DNA of 64,000 nucleotides from Liolophura sinensis (Eukaryota > Mollusca > Polyplacophora > Chitonida > Chitonidae): the NCBI RefSeq assembly GCF_032854445.1, contig NC_088303.1:28625265-28689264 (forward strand), in the 5' to 3' direction. Shown one piece after another: positions 13,906 through 27,527 of this stretch. A program made the position numbers and the translations under genes. The notes beneath the pieces are model-generated. The model saw only the letters and a program-made list of their open reading frames with translations, made no database searches and was not told the origin of the DNA. The first letter of the stretch is position 1. The number at the start of each line of letters is the position of its first letter.

Positions 13906-16900
13906 GTGATACATATTACCATTAATAAACACAGCTGTTCAAAAGGAGAAAATGTAATAAGTGTGTACATTCTGCTGCTCTTCCAGAGTATTACGTAACA
14001 GGAAAATCAATTCTGATTTACGCCATGCAAGCACAGCATTCGTTCTACTGAGTTATCACATATACAACAGTCACAAATCAAAACTGTATCTCGAGGATAC
14101 GATACTGGCCATTCCATTGAGATCATAAGTATAGCTGATTTGATTTAAGGGACAGCGTAGGGATACCATAAAAGTGCACAGGAGAATATAGACAAGTGAA
14201 TTTACGTAAGACCAGAAGTAAACCAGCCGTTCAGAGTCCGATTATCCCTTGCTTTCCAACTACTTCGCTCTTAATGGGTTTCCTTGGTAATATGGTAATT
14301 ATTCTACTTAAGTAGCACAGACTTGACGTGTACAGATAGATGGATTTCTCTTAAGAACACGGACATGTGTTATGTCTGAGTCATTGAGCCCGAGCTAGAT
14401 GGTCTACAGTCTTAGTCTACAGGTGATGAATTTCATATATTAAGAATTTCGGTTATCCAAGTCCGGGAAATTCGAGTTAGACTACACATGAATTAGTGTT
14501 AGTAATTTTGGCAAAGTGGTCTCTTCTCAACCTGAAAACTTTCCATTTTGATTCTCGAAGATTTGAACCATAAAGAAAAGAAAACGGATTGGATGCGAAA
14601 GCTTCCCACTAAATAAAGCTTCACTGAGCGTTTTTCAGAAACCACACGTGATTTGTTTCTTCTAGCTTAACACCTATAATTAAAAAGCTGTTAAAAGGCC
14701 GTGTAAATAATGTGATATAGTTCTGTAGAAATAAAATAAAAGATAAAATGATTGAAAAGCATATTTGCTTGTGACAAGATTTAAAGACTGTTCAGCCAGC
14801 TAGAGTATTGTGGCGTGAAACGAAATCTTATTTCGTCTGTGAGAGGTGTATTGATGGTAATATGAATACACTGTTTGTCACGTGGCATGGTCAGTTACTC
14901 ATGCTCCTTGCCTCCACATAAAACTGAGGTGGCCTGGCATAACTTCTCCTATACAGCATAAAGGACTGTAGCATAGAGTAATACCAGAACGATGACAACA
15001 GTGTGATATTTGGCATATGGGCACACGTAACAGTTGAATTCAGGCCTGTTGTCAACTTACCTCAGATATATGGTTTTATTCTAATTGTCCACGTATCTTT
15101 TTAAATGGTAGTAACTTGCATCCTCTAGCACCATGGCTCTAGCAAAAATAGGTTTAAAAAAGGGTAATGATACTAATTACAAGTTCCTAGACGTGACTGA
15201 GGCTAGAAGTTATTCTCAACTTAACTGCAGAATTGTAACCTTAGTATGTTAAGAGAGTGTTAAAATAGGGTCATTTTAATCTTTACGTCATTAAGAATCA
15301 TAGATAAAGTAAGCGTAAATATGATTACATAGTATTGCAGTGGTGGTCGTAAAGCAGTATAGGAAATCAGCTCACTGTCTAGACTCAAAAAATGTTGTCC
15401 ACACAGGAACTTTGTTTAAGGAATTTGTCCGGCAACGATTCATGGGAAGAGGTATTACCTTGTACACAAATGACATTCGAGTATCTAACAGCAACAGGAA
15501 GCGGTTAGTTTCGTTATTACTAGGAATGTGTTATTCTCCAGTACCATTATTGTGTCTTGAAGAACTATGCACTTTGTGTATACTTAAAGACTTTTCGTGG
15601 CGACCACTGTTTAGCTCTCTGAAGGAACAGTTGAAGTGTTCATGTATTTTTATCTCAGATTTTGTTTCCGCCCATTTGCATTCCACGTGCTATTAGCGGT
15701 GTGTATCAGTCCGCACTTAAACCCGGGTCAGACTAACACACATCTGTCAACGTCTCACATGCTATGAGCATCTCCATCTACTTTGTTGTACTTGGGCTTT
15801 AATTAGCAAAGTATGGAAACGTCCTGTGGAATGTCCATTTATTCAACACTGTTTTAGAGAAGGTAGAAGAACTCTGTCGGATTTGAGATTGACAGAAAGA
15901 GCTCTTTGTCGTTTACGGGTAACCAATATACACCGCTCTCATGTTTGCAATGTGGTTGCTCTTTCACCAGCTTTTCAGTCGAACAGAAATATCGACAGGG
16001 TTAAGTAGGAATTTGATTTATGTCGTACGATGTAGCAGCTGGCATCTGACGAACGTAACAACGAACAACACTGCAGAATTTTCTCTGCAATATGAACGTC
16101 CATGGTCGAGAACAGAACATGAACTATAGTTCGGTACGATAAACCGGCTGACCAGATGTACCAGATAAATAAATAACGATTTATTGTAGTGTGGTATGTA
16201 AATTGAAAGCTTTTAACGCACAGTGTGCCACTAAACTATACCTTCTGTTTTGGAGAGATTCTTTCACATCATTTGATGAAGATAGACTGATCTATTCAAA
16301 AGATACTAAACCAGAATAAAAGCTCAGTTGTAATTATTATACAGTAATTGAATTTGCTTTAAAGTCAAGCTGAGAATTTTAACACAAACAGTGCTGCTGT
16401 TTGTATTAGACCTGTCTTCACATAATAATGAACAAAATAATATGTAAACTTGTACCAGAATAGCAAAATATATAGCATTGTCTACAACCTATTGAATATG
16501 CATTTATACACATATGTATGAGTCGTGAATTTTCACTCATACCGTCATTATATTCATATTAATTTGTATATAAAACCTGCCTTTTAATGACATCAGTAAG
16601 CAAACTCGTCTCTTTCTGCGTAGCCATTTTCTACCCTCCCTATAAAGGAGCTTTATTTTCACACAGTGACTCTCCTTGAATAAACCACGCTTGCACTTTG
16701 CTCGTACACTGTTAGAATTTCTAGTAAACGTTCACCGATTACTGTATATGTTTTACATATGTGGTGTAAATGTTTACCCTTTACAGTAAATACCTCACAG
16801 CTATATAAGACGAACTAGGGCTTTTTACTTGAAATCTTGTACATTGGGATATTAACAGTCCGTAAAGACACACATGGGTATATCCCACTCTCCACCCAAA

Positions 16901-17023
16901 AAGCTGGCGATGTTAAATCATGATGCCAGTCCAGGCTGCATTTTAGAGGAAATATTTCAGTAAAGGTTAACTGGTGGCCGGTAAAAGTTTGCCAAGATAA
17001 ATGTTAATCTTTACATTACAAAA
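13906..17023. other. Intergenic DNA, no recognised gene
   Basis: The 118-codon frame at 15340-15696 (+, GTG start) has no recognisable domain or signal peptide, and there is no coding context around it. A segment near 14960-15000 (gtagcatagagtaataccag) resembles 29.6 kb (gcagcatagagaacaaaatc), suggesting remnants of one dispersed repeat. Confidence 0.45.
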
Positions 17024-17288
17024 CCGTGGCTCATTTGGTTAGCATGCTAGCGCAGCGTAATGACCCAGGAGCCTCTCACCCATGCCGCCGCTGTGAGTTC
17101 AAGTCCAGCTCATGCTGCCTTCCTCTCCGGCCGTAAGTGAGATGGTCTTCCAGCAACCTGCGAATGGTCGTGGATTTCCCCTGGGTTCTGCCCGGTTTCC
17201 TTCCACCATACTGCTAGCCGCCGTCGTATAAGTGAAGTATTCTTGACTACGGCGTAAAACAACAATCAAATAAATATACAAATAAACT
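17024..17288 (+). mobile_element. Full-length tRNA-derived SINE (family 1)
   Basis: The most complete family copy. The tRNA-like head has an A box (ggctcatttggttagcatgc) and a B box (gagttcaagtcc, 17095-17106), the right spacing for an internal RNA polymerase III promoter. A conserved body follows (cctctccggccgta; aacctgcgaatggtcgtgg; cccggtttcct). The 3' tail is agtgaagtattcttgactac, then imperfect aaataaatat repeats. It has substitutions relative to other copies, so it is not recent. Use it as the reference for the fragments in this window. Confidence 0.92.
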
Positions 17289-18352
17289 ACATTAAAAAAG
17301 TAAACGTATACTTTCATGTGAAGTGAAACTGTACCAAATCGGATGCAGTGTAGCTGCAACTTTTTCAGTGAACGTTTTACGTGAATTATAACAGTGTATA
17401 TACAGTGAAAGGTGACAACGAGGCATCTACCGCCCTTGTCTGCAAACACAGATAACATTTCTTCTCGTTAATGACTTCAAAGGCAGGGAGAGATAACGGG
17501 ATATGTCGACTTAAGCTATGTAATGAAGTTACTGTGCCTTTCATGTTATTTTTAAGGGGGTGCATGGTATTTCTACTAACGTTGTACTGATTGAAATATA
17601 AATATCGTCACAAGAAGACAGTCTACATCCGTGAATCGCTGTGATGCTCAGCAGGTGTCGGCTGATATTTGTCTACAACTGAAGCAACTCTGACGTGTAA
17701 CATGCTATCCCATGGGTGTACAAATTAAAAAAGCGCCATCTTGCAGCGCGCTCCTGTTTTTCTTTGTGGGAAACTTTGCCTCTCAACTAATAGGATACTT
17801 TGCTCCATCTTGTTAAACACAAATTCTCAAAATAAATAATATGTTTCAAGCTTCTTCAGGAATGTAGAAAATGTTCAAGATATAGAGCTCTGGCTCATAT
17901 GGGCAACGGCTAATTACATGTTCTTGCATTTACATGTTTTGAGACTCGCAGAAATATTGCTCTACGTTTATGCCAGGATGGTTTTTAGGCATCCCTTTAT
18001 GTACGATCGTTTCTTTCGTGTTTAAGGGGTGTATCGCAGGGGTTTGAGATGATTGTCTATCAATTGATTTTTATTTTAAATTGGTGCTTCACGATAAAGT
18101 ACAGATTTCTTTAGATCCATTGTTCCACATCTACAAATGTTGGCAGATTACAGATTTTGTATATACATAATAAAAATTCTTCACTTGTTTTACTGCGGTC
18201 GGGTTCATGGATGGAGGAAACTGAAGTGTCTATATAGTAACTTGTCTCTCATTTGCTGGGACATGTAGGAAATGTCGGTTCTGTACTAGGGAAACTGGTA
18301 ACTCTCTTCGGTCCTTGTCTAGTTTTCCCTACATACCCCTAAACCTGAACAG
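17289..18352. other. Intergenic DNA, no recognised gene
   Basis: AT-rich unique sequence with only short frames. The 119-codon minus-strand frame at 17099-17458 mostly reads across the SINE and is an artefact. Confidence 0.5.
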
Positions 18353-18408
18353 AGTCGCCGTAAATATGATACTCTTGAGTACGGCGTGAACATACAATAA
18401 ATGAATCT
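18353..18408 (+). mobile_element. SINE family 1 tail fragment
   Basis: Only the last ~55 bases of the family remain: gtcgccgtaaatatgatact, cttgagtacggcgtgaacat and an imperfect acaataaatgaat tail. Confidence 0.65.
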
Positions 18409-18536
18409 TTTAATCCCCACCTCACCCCAACAAAGCCCATGGTAATTGCTCAGTGGCGAGTGCGACTGTCTCTTCAGTGAGAAACCCATCTTCAATCCCG
18501 ATTTGTTTAAAACTGTCAATTTTCAGTGATCGGTGA

Positions 18537-18915
18537 TCTGCCCGATGTCAATACTCTATGACAAGGTGGATGTCATCCCTATACTCTTTGGAACAAGCAA
18601 TGGCTGGCCCGGTGTCAGTACATTATGACAACGTGGGGCGTCATGCCTGATACTCTCTTAAGCATGCAGTGGTCCACTCGGTGTCAGTAGGCTGTGAAAA
18701 AGTGGGGCGTCATATCTGTATTGTCTGAAGCATACTGATGTCAGTACACTATAGCAAGGTGCATGGGTTGTCATTTCTATATTCTCTGGGACAAGTGGTG
18801 GTCGGCCTAGTGTCAGTACACTATGACAAGGTGGGGTGTTATTTCCATTCCCTCATAAGCAAGCAGTGGTCGACCCGGTGTCAGTTTGCTATGACAAGAT
18901 AGAAGGTAATGTCTG
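18537..18915. repeat. Degenerate ~68-bp tandem repeat
   Basis: About six units, each starting near ggtgtcagtacactatgaca, then aggtggggtgtcat, a variable block with tatactctctgggacaag, and agtggtcggcc. Starts fall near 18544, 18612, 18681, 18741, 18811 and 18878. Units vary by several bases in length, so the array is diverged. Confidence 0.8.
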
Positions 18916-21900
18916 GCACTGTCGGCAGCAAAGCAACAAATAAAGTGACACAGAGACCGACCTGTTACAAGGAGGCACATTAGACTGTGATATGATCGAA
19001 CAAACCAAAACCAATACTTCATTGACAGGTTAATCACTATTCTTTTAATGTCTCCACACTATCAAACTGTCAGAGTGATGCATATTTAAAACATCCCCGA
19101 GAAACTTATCCATAAATAAATGAGGTTGCGTTTGAAAGAATTCGATGGACTGGAGATAAAGGTTGACACAAAATCTATTTTAATTTCGTTGTTACAGTTT
19201 ACAGGAGCTGTAAGTTAGTGAATCGGCTAATATATGGCCTGTCTTTGAAAAGTATAGCGGGATTTCGTGTCGCGTTCCTGCTGAAACATTTCAAGCGAGT
19301 GTGATCAGGTTTTAAATCAGGTTTATGATCTTTCCAACAAGGCTTTCGCGTTTTCTGATGAATTTACACGACAAATGCTGAAACGACAGGTGAAATTCGA
19401 GGCTGTGTTTGGACCATTAATTCTTCTTTTCAAGGTAAGACCAGAGACAGTTTGATGTACCGTTAAAGACAAACATTGTGTCGGTGTTCGTCGCTGCATT
19501 CTTTTTCTGGTACGATGCGGCTATGGACATAATGGGTGTACAGGTGAAGTCCTATGACCACTCTCTTACGGCCTAATCAGTCAATGGGCTGCGAATGCGT
19601 TCTGGACATTAACAAGTTTCCTGTGAGCCTGCATCAGAAAACGCTCCATCATTTATCCATGACTGTGTACCTATGCCCGCAAAGATTCTGTTTCAGACAA
19701 ATAAAGCCATTTTCGACTGCGAGTTTATAGGAAATTTATTTCTCTAAGACACGCGATTCCGGTCCACTTGTTTTAGTGGGAAAGAGAGGAAAAGGTTGAT
19801 GCCGATGATAAAATCCGCCGAGTTAATGGCTCAAGCGTTCACTCACCGTACGGAACAAATCTAGCATATTCCAGGAAATGCATCTAAGAAATTGTAAGGC
19901 ACTTTACAGGCATTGTATAAACCCCCTGCCAAACTGTTGTCGATTCATTAGCAAACTGTCCACTCTCAGATATGAAGTTTACGATGCCACTGAAGCAGGC
20001 AATCTTGAAAAGGTCTGCTAGGCGTATCCGAAATGACCCTGGTTAATCACAGTAAAACTCCAGACGTGTCTAAGTGCCTATATCACGATGGTACACGTCA
20101 TTAGGTCTGCTCCATTCTGACAAAGACCTAAACGGAACTGACCAGTTGTATAAGGCTGAGTGATTGATTGGTAGGATGGTGTATTAGCGGATTCACCACA
20201 TAGGGAAGAGCTTGTTCCTTTGTGATCCCAGGCTGAATCTTTTAAACGTAAACGGCTTGTATATATCATGCCTAACAAATGTAACAAAACACTTAGAGAT
20301 CAGAGAGTAAAGCTAGGGCGGTGACGACAGCGGGATGTTTGGTAAATAGTGACACGTAACTGCGCTGAAATGCGTCTTCTTGTCAGTTTACATCAGTGAG
20401 GGTTTTATTCTTTTTGTCTAAATGCTTAAATGATAGCAAATTACACCCCCCTAGCCCCATGACTTTGAGCGCAATTATAGGTTGGACTGGTGACTGATTT
20501 GATTCTTTTGAGTTCTTTTGCTCTTGTTCCGCCGGCGTAAAAAAAGCTGACAGAAAAGTTATTCGTTCAACACGTAACACACCAATCAGTTACACGCTAT
20601 ACTCCTCGTTTACTAAAGTTCTTGGGACGGAACTAAAAGGAAGATTAGTGAAACGAGAGGAATGACAACATGTTGATACTTGGTTTCTGAACATTCGTAA
20701 CAGGTGAGAAACAGAGCTTTTCCTTATGATGACGAAGGGGATGATTTAGCATGCGCCACGCCCTTTATTTTTCTTGGATATCTTTTGTTGCAATGCTAGC
20801 TAGTATTGCCAGTACTGAGCTTACTAGCTTGATAAGCCATTGCCTTTATAGAGCAATCTGCTTCTTAAGAACTCATCCATTCTAAGATCCGTCATATATT
20901 CTCACAATAACTGTCGTCTTTACAAATCCCACATCCTCACCATGATTACCACCCCCTCACCTAACACCATCCTCGTTGACCAAATGCATAAACCAAAAAG
21001 ACGTCAGAAAATGTGTAATTCTGTCTTGAACCAACACATTGAAATTGGAATGACATCTGAACACACAAGTAAGCTACCAGCATTGAATAGCGCCCGGATT
21101 TCTTTGGTTTCTTTCACTCTTTAAGCTACGCTGGAATACCACTAAGTGCCGGCATCGTGGCAATGATAATTCTGTCATTCAGAGACCAAAGAGGTGAAGT
21201 CAGGGTTAAGAGTGATTGGAAACAGCAGCAGAACTTTATCCGGAAGGGAGGGGGGCCCAGATGAATTCGTTCCTTTCAGCATAACCCCAGGGACACATGC
21301 TGCGTGAACCTTCTTTACGGTGTGAGGTTTGTTAATACTTGGAAGTAATTTCAATATAGCAAAGCAGTAATCCTAGTTGCCGTATAAACACTGTCGAACG
21401 ATCGGTCATTTAGTGACTGTTAACATTCTCTTAGCCATTCTGTAAGTATGAACAAAGGCCAATCCCCAGACGCAGTTTTATGAGACGGTCCCTGTTTCTG
21501 TGAACTGATAGGTAATACCTCATTTCATAAATATCTTGCTTTTTGTCGTTTATGCTTAAGCTTTGTTTCTTAACAAAATATGTTTAATGCTTTATGTTTC
21601 TTTGAGCTGTAGGTTGTGATCTGGTGTTCTCTGTAGTTACAGGAATTAAAGGCACCATTTCTAAGAATCAAACAAATCCTCAGAAATTTGCCCCTAAGTC
21701 GGTGGCTGTCTTCCCTCTGCAAGATATTGCTTCCACAAAGAGGTTTTGTACTGAGCAGTTTTACAGGAGTTTCCCATAGGTCACGGGCCACAGTCGAGTG
21801 TAAGTTTGTGTTTAGCTGCGTAGTTTACAACCCATCTGATGTCGATAAGGATATTTACAGCCTGTTTTATCCAGGCTTTTCGTTACAGGGAAGACATCCC

Positions 21901-23189
21901 TTGACAATCATCGAAATCTTTTTTGTCGGTGATATCGGGTTGACACCTTTATCACCGGAAATTTCAGAGCTGATCATTTCGCCAGAATTACACCCATATG
22001 ATAAGTCCACCTTGTAACATGGCCGTATTGCAGAATATACAGTAGTTGCGTCAGAAATTCTAATGTACATTTCGACTCTTTCCAGCGAAATCACTTTCTA
22101 GTTTGACACGCAAATGACGGCGAAGTACTCGTCTCGAGGTAGACTTTAATCCGGGTGTAGCGATGGATCAATCGTCGGGTCGTCTGTAAACGCTCGTACA
22201 GAGAATTTGGAGGGAACTTAATGGAATGGTTGCAGAGGAAGTTTGTAAAAAGTGATTCGAAAGGAAACACAGCCGGAAGTCAGATATATGGCATTTGGCA
22301 ATTCCAGACTTTCGCGCTTTCCACGCTTTTCGAAAGCTGGGCTGATTCATTATGTTATACCCTCGTATACTTGGTAAAGCGAGACGGCACGAGGCATGCT
22401 TTAAGAAAGTCGTCGACTTCGCACATGATATATGTCACGTGCGCGCTTCCATCTCGACCTTCATTACAGCAGGCCTCTTCAAACACATTACCAGCGGCGA
22501 GAGAAATGGAAATGTACGTGCGAAAGATGGAAAAATAAACACCTAATCTATGTAGAAAAAATCTTTAGCCGTTGACTACCTGCTACCTCCTGTTATACAT
22601 AATTGACTGTTTCTGGCAGATACGTGGATTAAGTTAAAGTCAGAGCGTCTTTGTCTTCATTAGAAAAGCTTGAAGGAAGACCCCGACTACCTGACGCTTA
22701 TATACCTTTGATGAGAGGAGGCCTTTAAGAAATCCTTCTCTCTGTAACTGATGATAAGTCATAGCATTTCTGTCATTCTCAGCCTCATGCGGTGACTGGT
22801 GTTGGTGACTTCCATAAAAACAGCTTGTATACTTAGTGCACCTTTCATATTATCTTTTGACCATATTAATCAAAATGCAAGACTACCGTTGTTGTTTTCC
22901 GAGTTTCCGGATGTCATTTATCCGAATCTCGAAGATACAGATGGGCTGACAGATTTATGCGAATCTCTTCACATACAATACTGTTGTCTGGGTACTGAAC
23001 AAAAGCACGCTCTTAGCGTGGGCTTTGAGACACGTCTGTTAATACCAATAATAACTACTGCTGTCTAACATTTGTTTTATTCTTAGTTTGGGTTCAGTCT
23101 CAAAGCCATGACATTTCTCTCCATATTCAAAAAGCTTTACAACAATTCTAGTCATTACACAGTGCAATTTGTGATACTTCTGGGGCAAA
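18916..23189. other. Intergenic DNA with one weak exon candidate
   Basis: Apart from the exon candidate at 19321-19434, I recognise nothing. The 109-codon frame at 21688-22017 (+) and the 105-codon frame at 22221-22538 (+) overlap open frames on the other strand and show no family features. Confidence 0.45.
19321..19434 (+). CDS. Possible internal coding exon, unidentified
   Basis: A 114-base stretch that reads as 38 codons with no stop. It is preceded by an acceptor-like 'aaatcag' and followed by a strong donor context, caag|gtaaga. It starts and ends in phase 0. The peptide has a natural-looking composition: SDEFTRQMLKRQVKFEAVF in the middle, then a hydrophobic end, GPLILLF. I do not recognise the family. 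Against it: the acceptor has a poor pyrimidine tract, the surrounding open frame is only about 57 codons, and I see no partner exon nearby. It could be a relic exon or chance. Confidence 0.2.
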
Positions 23190-23196
23190 CTTTCAT

Positions 23197-23312
23197 TCGA
23201 GGTAGACATTGTTTAGAGGTAGACATTGTTTAGAGGTAGATATTCTTTAGAGACAGATATTCTTTAGAGACAGATATTTCTTAGAGACAAATGTTCTTAA
23301 GAGACTGATATC
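23197..23312. repeat. ~19-bp tandem repeat
   Basis: About six units, grading from gaggtagacattgtttaga to gagacagatattctttaga to gagacaaatgttcttaaga. The gradual change along the array suggests stepwise local duplication. Confidence 0.9.
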
Positions 23313-23414
23313 CTTACAATCCTGTATTTGCCGCAATGTCCATTATTTTATCGGATTGTTGGTGGCTTTGATGACATATTTATAAGTTTCTACTCAGTTC
23401 TTTTTACCTTCTTA

Positions 23415-23600
23415 GAAGTCCAGCTCATAATGACTTCCTCGCCGGCCATATGTGGGAACGTCTGTCAGCATTCTGAAGACTAGGGGTTGCTTTCCCCCGG
23501 GCTCTCCCCTGTTTCCTCCCTTCATAATGCTAGCCGATGTGGTATAAGTGAAACATTCTTGAGTACGACCTAAAGACAAATCAAGTAAATAAATAATATA
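23415..23600 (+). mobile_element. SINE family 1 fragment (lacks head)
   Basis: Begins just inside the B box (gaagtccagctcataatgac) and follows the family body (ctcgccggccatatgtggga; ctgtttcctcccttcataat). It ends with gtggtataagtgaaacattc, ttgagtacgacc and an aagtaaataaataata tail. It is well diverged. Confidence 0.85.
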
Positions 23601-24436
23601 TTGTCTCTAATATTAACATAGCCTTCCCTATGACAGAATCACAGTAACTGATTATATACTTTGTTGGGTCACACTCAGTACAATAAAACCCCCAACAGTA
23701 TTAAAGAGTGGACAGGTACTGCATGTTATGAGTTAAATATACATTTATAAAAAGCGCTATCTTTTATAGCCTAGGGTTGTTTTGTTGCAAGGTGCTTCTT
23801 AATGTCGAGCAAGTTAAAAATTTGACAGACGATAAGAGATCGATTGCAAGGGTAAAGATTGTGGGCCGTTAAAAACCGTCTGTCATATGTTTGATAGAGT
23901 GTCTGTATGAAAACAGATCGCATGTTGGCAATCTAGAAGAGAGTTGAAATGGCCCATTAGGACCGAAGCGTCTTGGGTTAGGATACGGTGATAGGATCTG
24001 TCCATCGGGAGTTATTGATCGTTTGGCGGGCTGGGTGAACCATTATCTCCTGTCATCCGCGACGGATTAAACCAGGTAGACTCTCAGCGATACATCTCAT
24101 CCCTTCAGATATATTAACGTTAGCCTGTGCCAAGTTCGTGAAACAGTTGCGTTTGTTCAATGTCTCATAACGAGATCAGTAATGGCTAAAAAAATTGGAT
24201 CGCCTGATTTCGCTTTATTACCTATGCCAGGAGTGCATTGCTGTGCCAAGATGTCACAGGGCAGTAACTTTATGCCCTAGACGCAATTTCCAGACAGTGC
24301 AAGCAAAATATCTACGAACTTCATACTCCCTACTTTTGCAAGCACTTTATTGAGAATTTATTTACGACACTGACGTCTACTGCTCGAGACAGAAGCTGGT
24401 GTTACATCCTTGTATTAAGTCATCTAACGTTACACA

Positions 24437-24765
24437 TGATCGAGTGGTTAACGTAATGGCCTTTCAATCCCTAGGACACGCAAAGCGAGGGTTCAAACCT
24501 GCAATTCGAATTCCATCACAGAATGTGCAGATTTATAGACGCTCGAGTTGCCATATGCACACTCCGACGTTTGTTAAAGATCAGTTATTGATCTGCACGG
24601 CGCCTATGTCTCTACAATACCTCACACGCGAAACAGTGGGTCAGTTACGTTTCAGAGATCGATAGTTTATAAGGGATACTCAGCTTTCCACCACCCACAA
24701 AACTAGCCTTCATCAGTTAAAAAGTCTTGGGTAAGACGTTATACAACAGGTAAATAAATAAATGT
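24437..24765 (+). mobile_element. Probable tRNA-derived SINE (another family)
   Basis: An A-box-like gatcgagtggttaac (24438-24452) and a B box gggttcaaacctg (24489-24501) are spaced as in a tRNA. An unrelated body of about 230 bases follows, ending in gtaagacgttatacaacagg and a taaataaataaat tail. The tail resembles family 1 but the body does not, so it may share the same LINE partner. Confidence 0.6.
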
Positions 24766-24957
24766 TATTACACACTAATAATAAGAATTAAGCTTTCTTT
24801 TGTCCAGATGCTCCCACGTCAAATGAGTGCAAACGATGAAACGCTGTATTGGTCCTTGGACATGATCTAACTTGAGCGTGAACTACCTAACTTTACATCG
24901 GTGAAGTATATAGAAGGGTACTTAAGTGAAAAAATAACATAATTATGATTTAATTGT

Positions 24958-25080
24958 CCCAGGGGATTTCGTGAGTCGTTATTCCATGCCATATATCCTC
25001 ACGCCTAGACAAGCAATCGTTAAGTTACCCCAAGCGATTTTGTGAGGTGTTATTACAGGCCAGCTATCGCTACGTTATAG
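24958..25080. repeat. ~72-bp imperfect direct repeat
   Basis: Two adjacent copies: ccaggggatttcgtgagtcg / ttattccatgccatatatcc, and ccaagcgattttgtgaggtg / ttattacaggccagctatcg. A weaker third echo lies near 25190-25220 (gagagacgatctcgtaaatt). Confidence 0.5.
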
Positions 25081-27527
25081 TTTAGACATTATGTTCCGTG
25101 GTAAGCTATTCCACGCGATCTAAACTGATGTGATTCGGTACCAGATACATGTATAGTTACGTTATTCTAAACAATTTATTGTTATCCCTGGAGAGACGAT
25201 CTCGTAAATTATTACATTATACTGTCCTTCATTGTTATTGCACGTGATGTAGAATGACATATGCCTGTCCAACGCTACTGTGGCCCAGTTATGTACACAA
25301 ATTACCCATTTTACCTGATTCCGACGGTTCCACTGATCTTAAAACAGTGTGTTAAAGTTTGTTTGGAAATTTAATCACCGAATGCAATATTTTAGGACCT
25401 TTATTTCCTTTTTTTGCTAAGTACGACACTGGCAATCTGGAAAAACACATGTAAATGACAGCTGAACATTCCCATATAGAAAGGTGCCGGTCGTATTGGA
25501 TGTACGTGTCGTTGTTGTTCTTTTCGTTTCCAGCGGGATTAATCCTAGACGTTGCCTGAAGGGAAGATGTCTACTTGTCAAATGGAAAACATCAGGAGAA
25601 TTCTCCCCATGACACGGCTGAAATATTTCCCAAACTGGGAATTGTAATTTGGTTAGATTGCGGATAATCACATCAAAAACGATCCCAATAATTCGATAAA
25701 TCCTTTGTATTTCCAATTAAGGTCATGGGAAAAACAAAAATGTGTTTATTTACCAACGAGATATCACGATATATCGCTACGCTGAAACGCAATATAAAGA
25801 ACAATGCTGCATGTATTGTGCAGTAATTTTTGGTACCGATGATTGTAGTGTTGGGCGCGCTACTTGTCTCGGACAAGCATGCAGTCATTTGAAAAAATTA
25901 TATTAAACTGCGAAACGTTACACAAATCCACAGTAAAATCCACAAGTTTCTACTTGAGTCGACCTTAAAGGAATAGTATTTTAAATATGTCAATCGACAT
26001 CACGATTGGAGAGGTGCACATACGAATTTGCAGATTGAACACAGGTTCACATTATATACTTCACGCATTCTCGCCTTTAGGTTATCAACTAGTTTTCATT
26101 TTATTTACTCATTTATCCGTTTATTTATTCAGGCCGTTTTATGAGTAAAATTTTAAATGCCAAGGATAAACCACCGACCACTGGTACGTTTCTGACTAAC
26201 ATTCCCACAGACTTCCTCGCCATTTCTTCTACAATCATTTGTTTGTTTGCGTGGTCAGTGATTGAGACATTGAATTTGTTATATTTGTATTCTCGTGGGA
26301 GAGAGCCGTTGTCGTCGAGTGAGCTTGCGGGTATGTGGGATCTATTTCTTTTCAAATTGTAGCATTTCTGCCATTTAGAAAGAATCATAACGGTTATATC
26401 GCGTAGGACAATGAGTGAGGCCAAACATTCGTCAATATCTGACCTGTTGACAGCTCTCCCGATCTCATGAAAAACGCATCGAGGCTGTGATTGTACTGTG
26501 ACACCGAACGAGTGGCCGGGGAGATTTAGACTCCCCTAAGCTTTTTGTCAGAACCAAGCCTTGAGCTGTGCTTGGACCAGAGTTAGTCTGTCATGGCGCA
26601 CAGTATAATTAGGAAACGCAAACAGATGCTTATTATCAGACTGACAATCATCTTGTTTCTCTCTCTTTTATCCACTTCAGTCCGTTTCCGGATATTACGA
26701 ACGGTCGCTAGGATGATTAATTGCAGCCGCCTCGCTTTGCTTCCGCCATTTGCTCTAGATTCCCATAGTCCTACCCGAACAGGCCCTGGTCATACCTACC
26801 ATTCCCGGTAGACAGGTCGTGCTGAGTGGAATCCTACGCACATTTTCCTCTCAAACTAGAGAAGCGACTACAGCCTAGGAAGGCGAGCTATGAATTATTT
26901 ATACTTTGATCGCCAGGACAATTTGAGTCAGATTTCAGGCATCATTGTGATCAATTTTTCTTGTCCGTGACTTTCCACGCGGTAACGGAAAGGAGCCAAA
27001 ATTGTGCAAATATTCCTCAGGTTTAATTCAATACAGAGAATCACTGTTCAAATTTAACTTCTAACTCCATTCGTGAAGTCGTTGATATGCCGTTCGCCGA
27101 GCCCACTTCAAGTGGAACCATATGCCGACTAACCTGTCTTCACCAAAACTCGCACAACAAGACTCATGTGACCAAAGCTTCCCGTGGATCGGATTTCCCA
27201 GCGCTGACGAGACTGACCCTGTTACATTCACTGTGAACTCACACTAGTCGATCCATTTTCCATTTTTATTTCATTGTAATCCAGTGTTGAAACATGTCCA
27301 GGATCAAGCGAAAATCATTTACTGTTGACACGTTGTGTCCGTTTTTATAGCCCTGCTCACCACAAACCTTCTGTTTTTCCTGCGACAAGCAGTTCTACAA
27401 GTCTGTCTGCGTGTCTGTCGGTCGGTATAGGACAGTCGATTGCTGAATTTTTCACATCCTAATTTTAACCAAGGTCATTCATTTAACGAAGGGCCTAAAT
27501 AACACGACATCGACCTTTGCGGGTTGT
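25081..27527. other. Intergenic DNA, no recognised gene
   Basis: Two 99-codon minus-strand frames (25417-25716 and 26125-26424) show no domains. The second overlaps a 73-codon frame on the plus strand. No RNA gene or transposon coding sequence is visible. Confidence 0.45.

Noticed and set aside
15340-15696. 118-codon frame as a gene
   Set aside because: No recognisable motif, GTG start and no coding context in AT-rich intergenic DNA.
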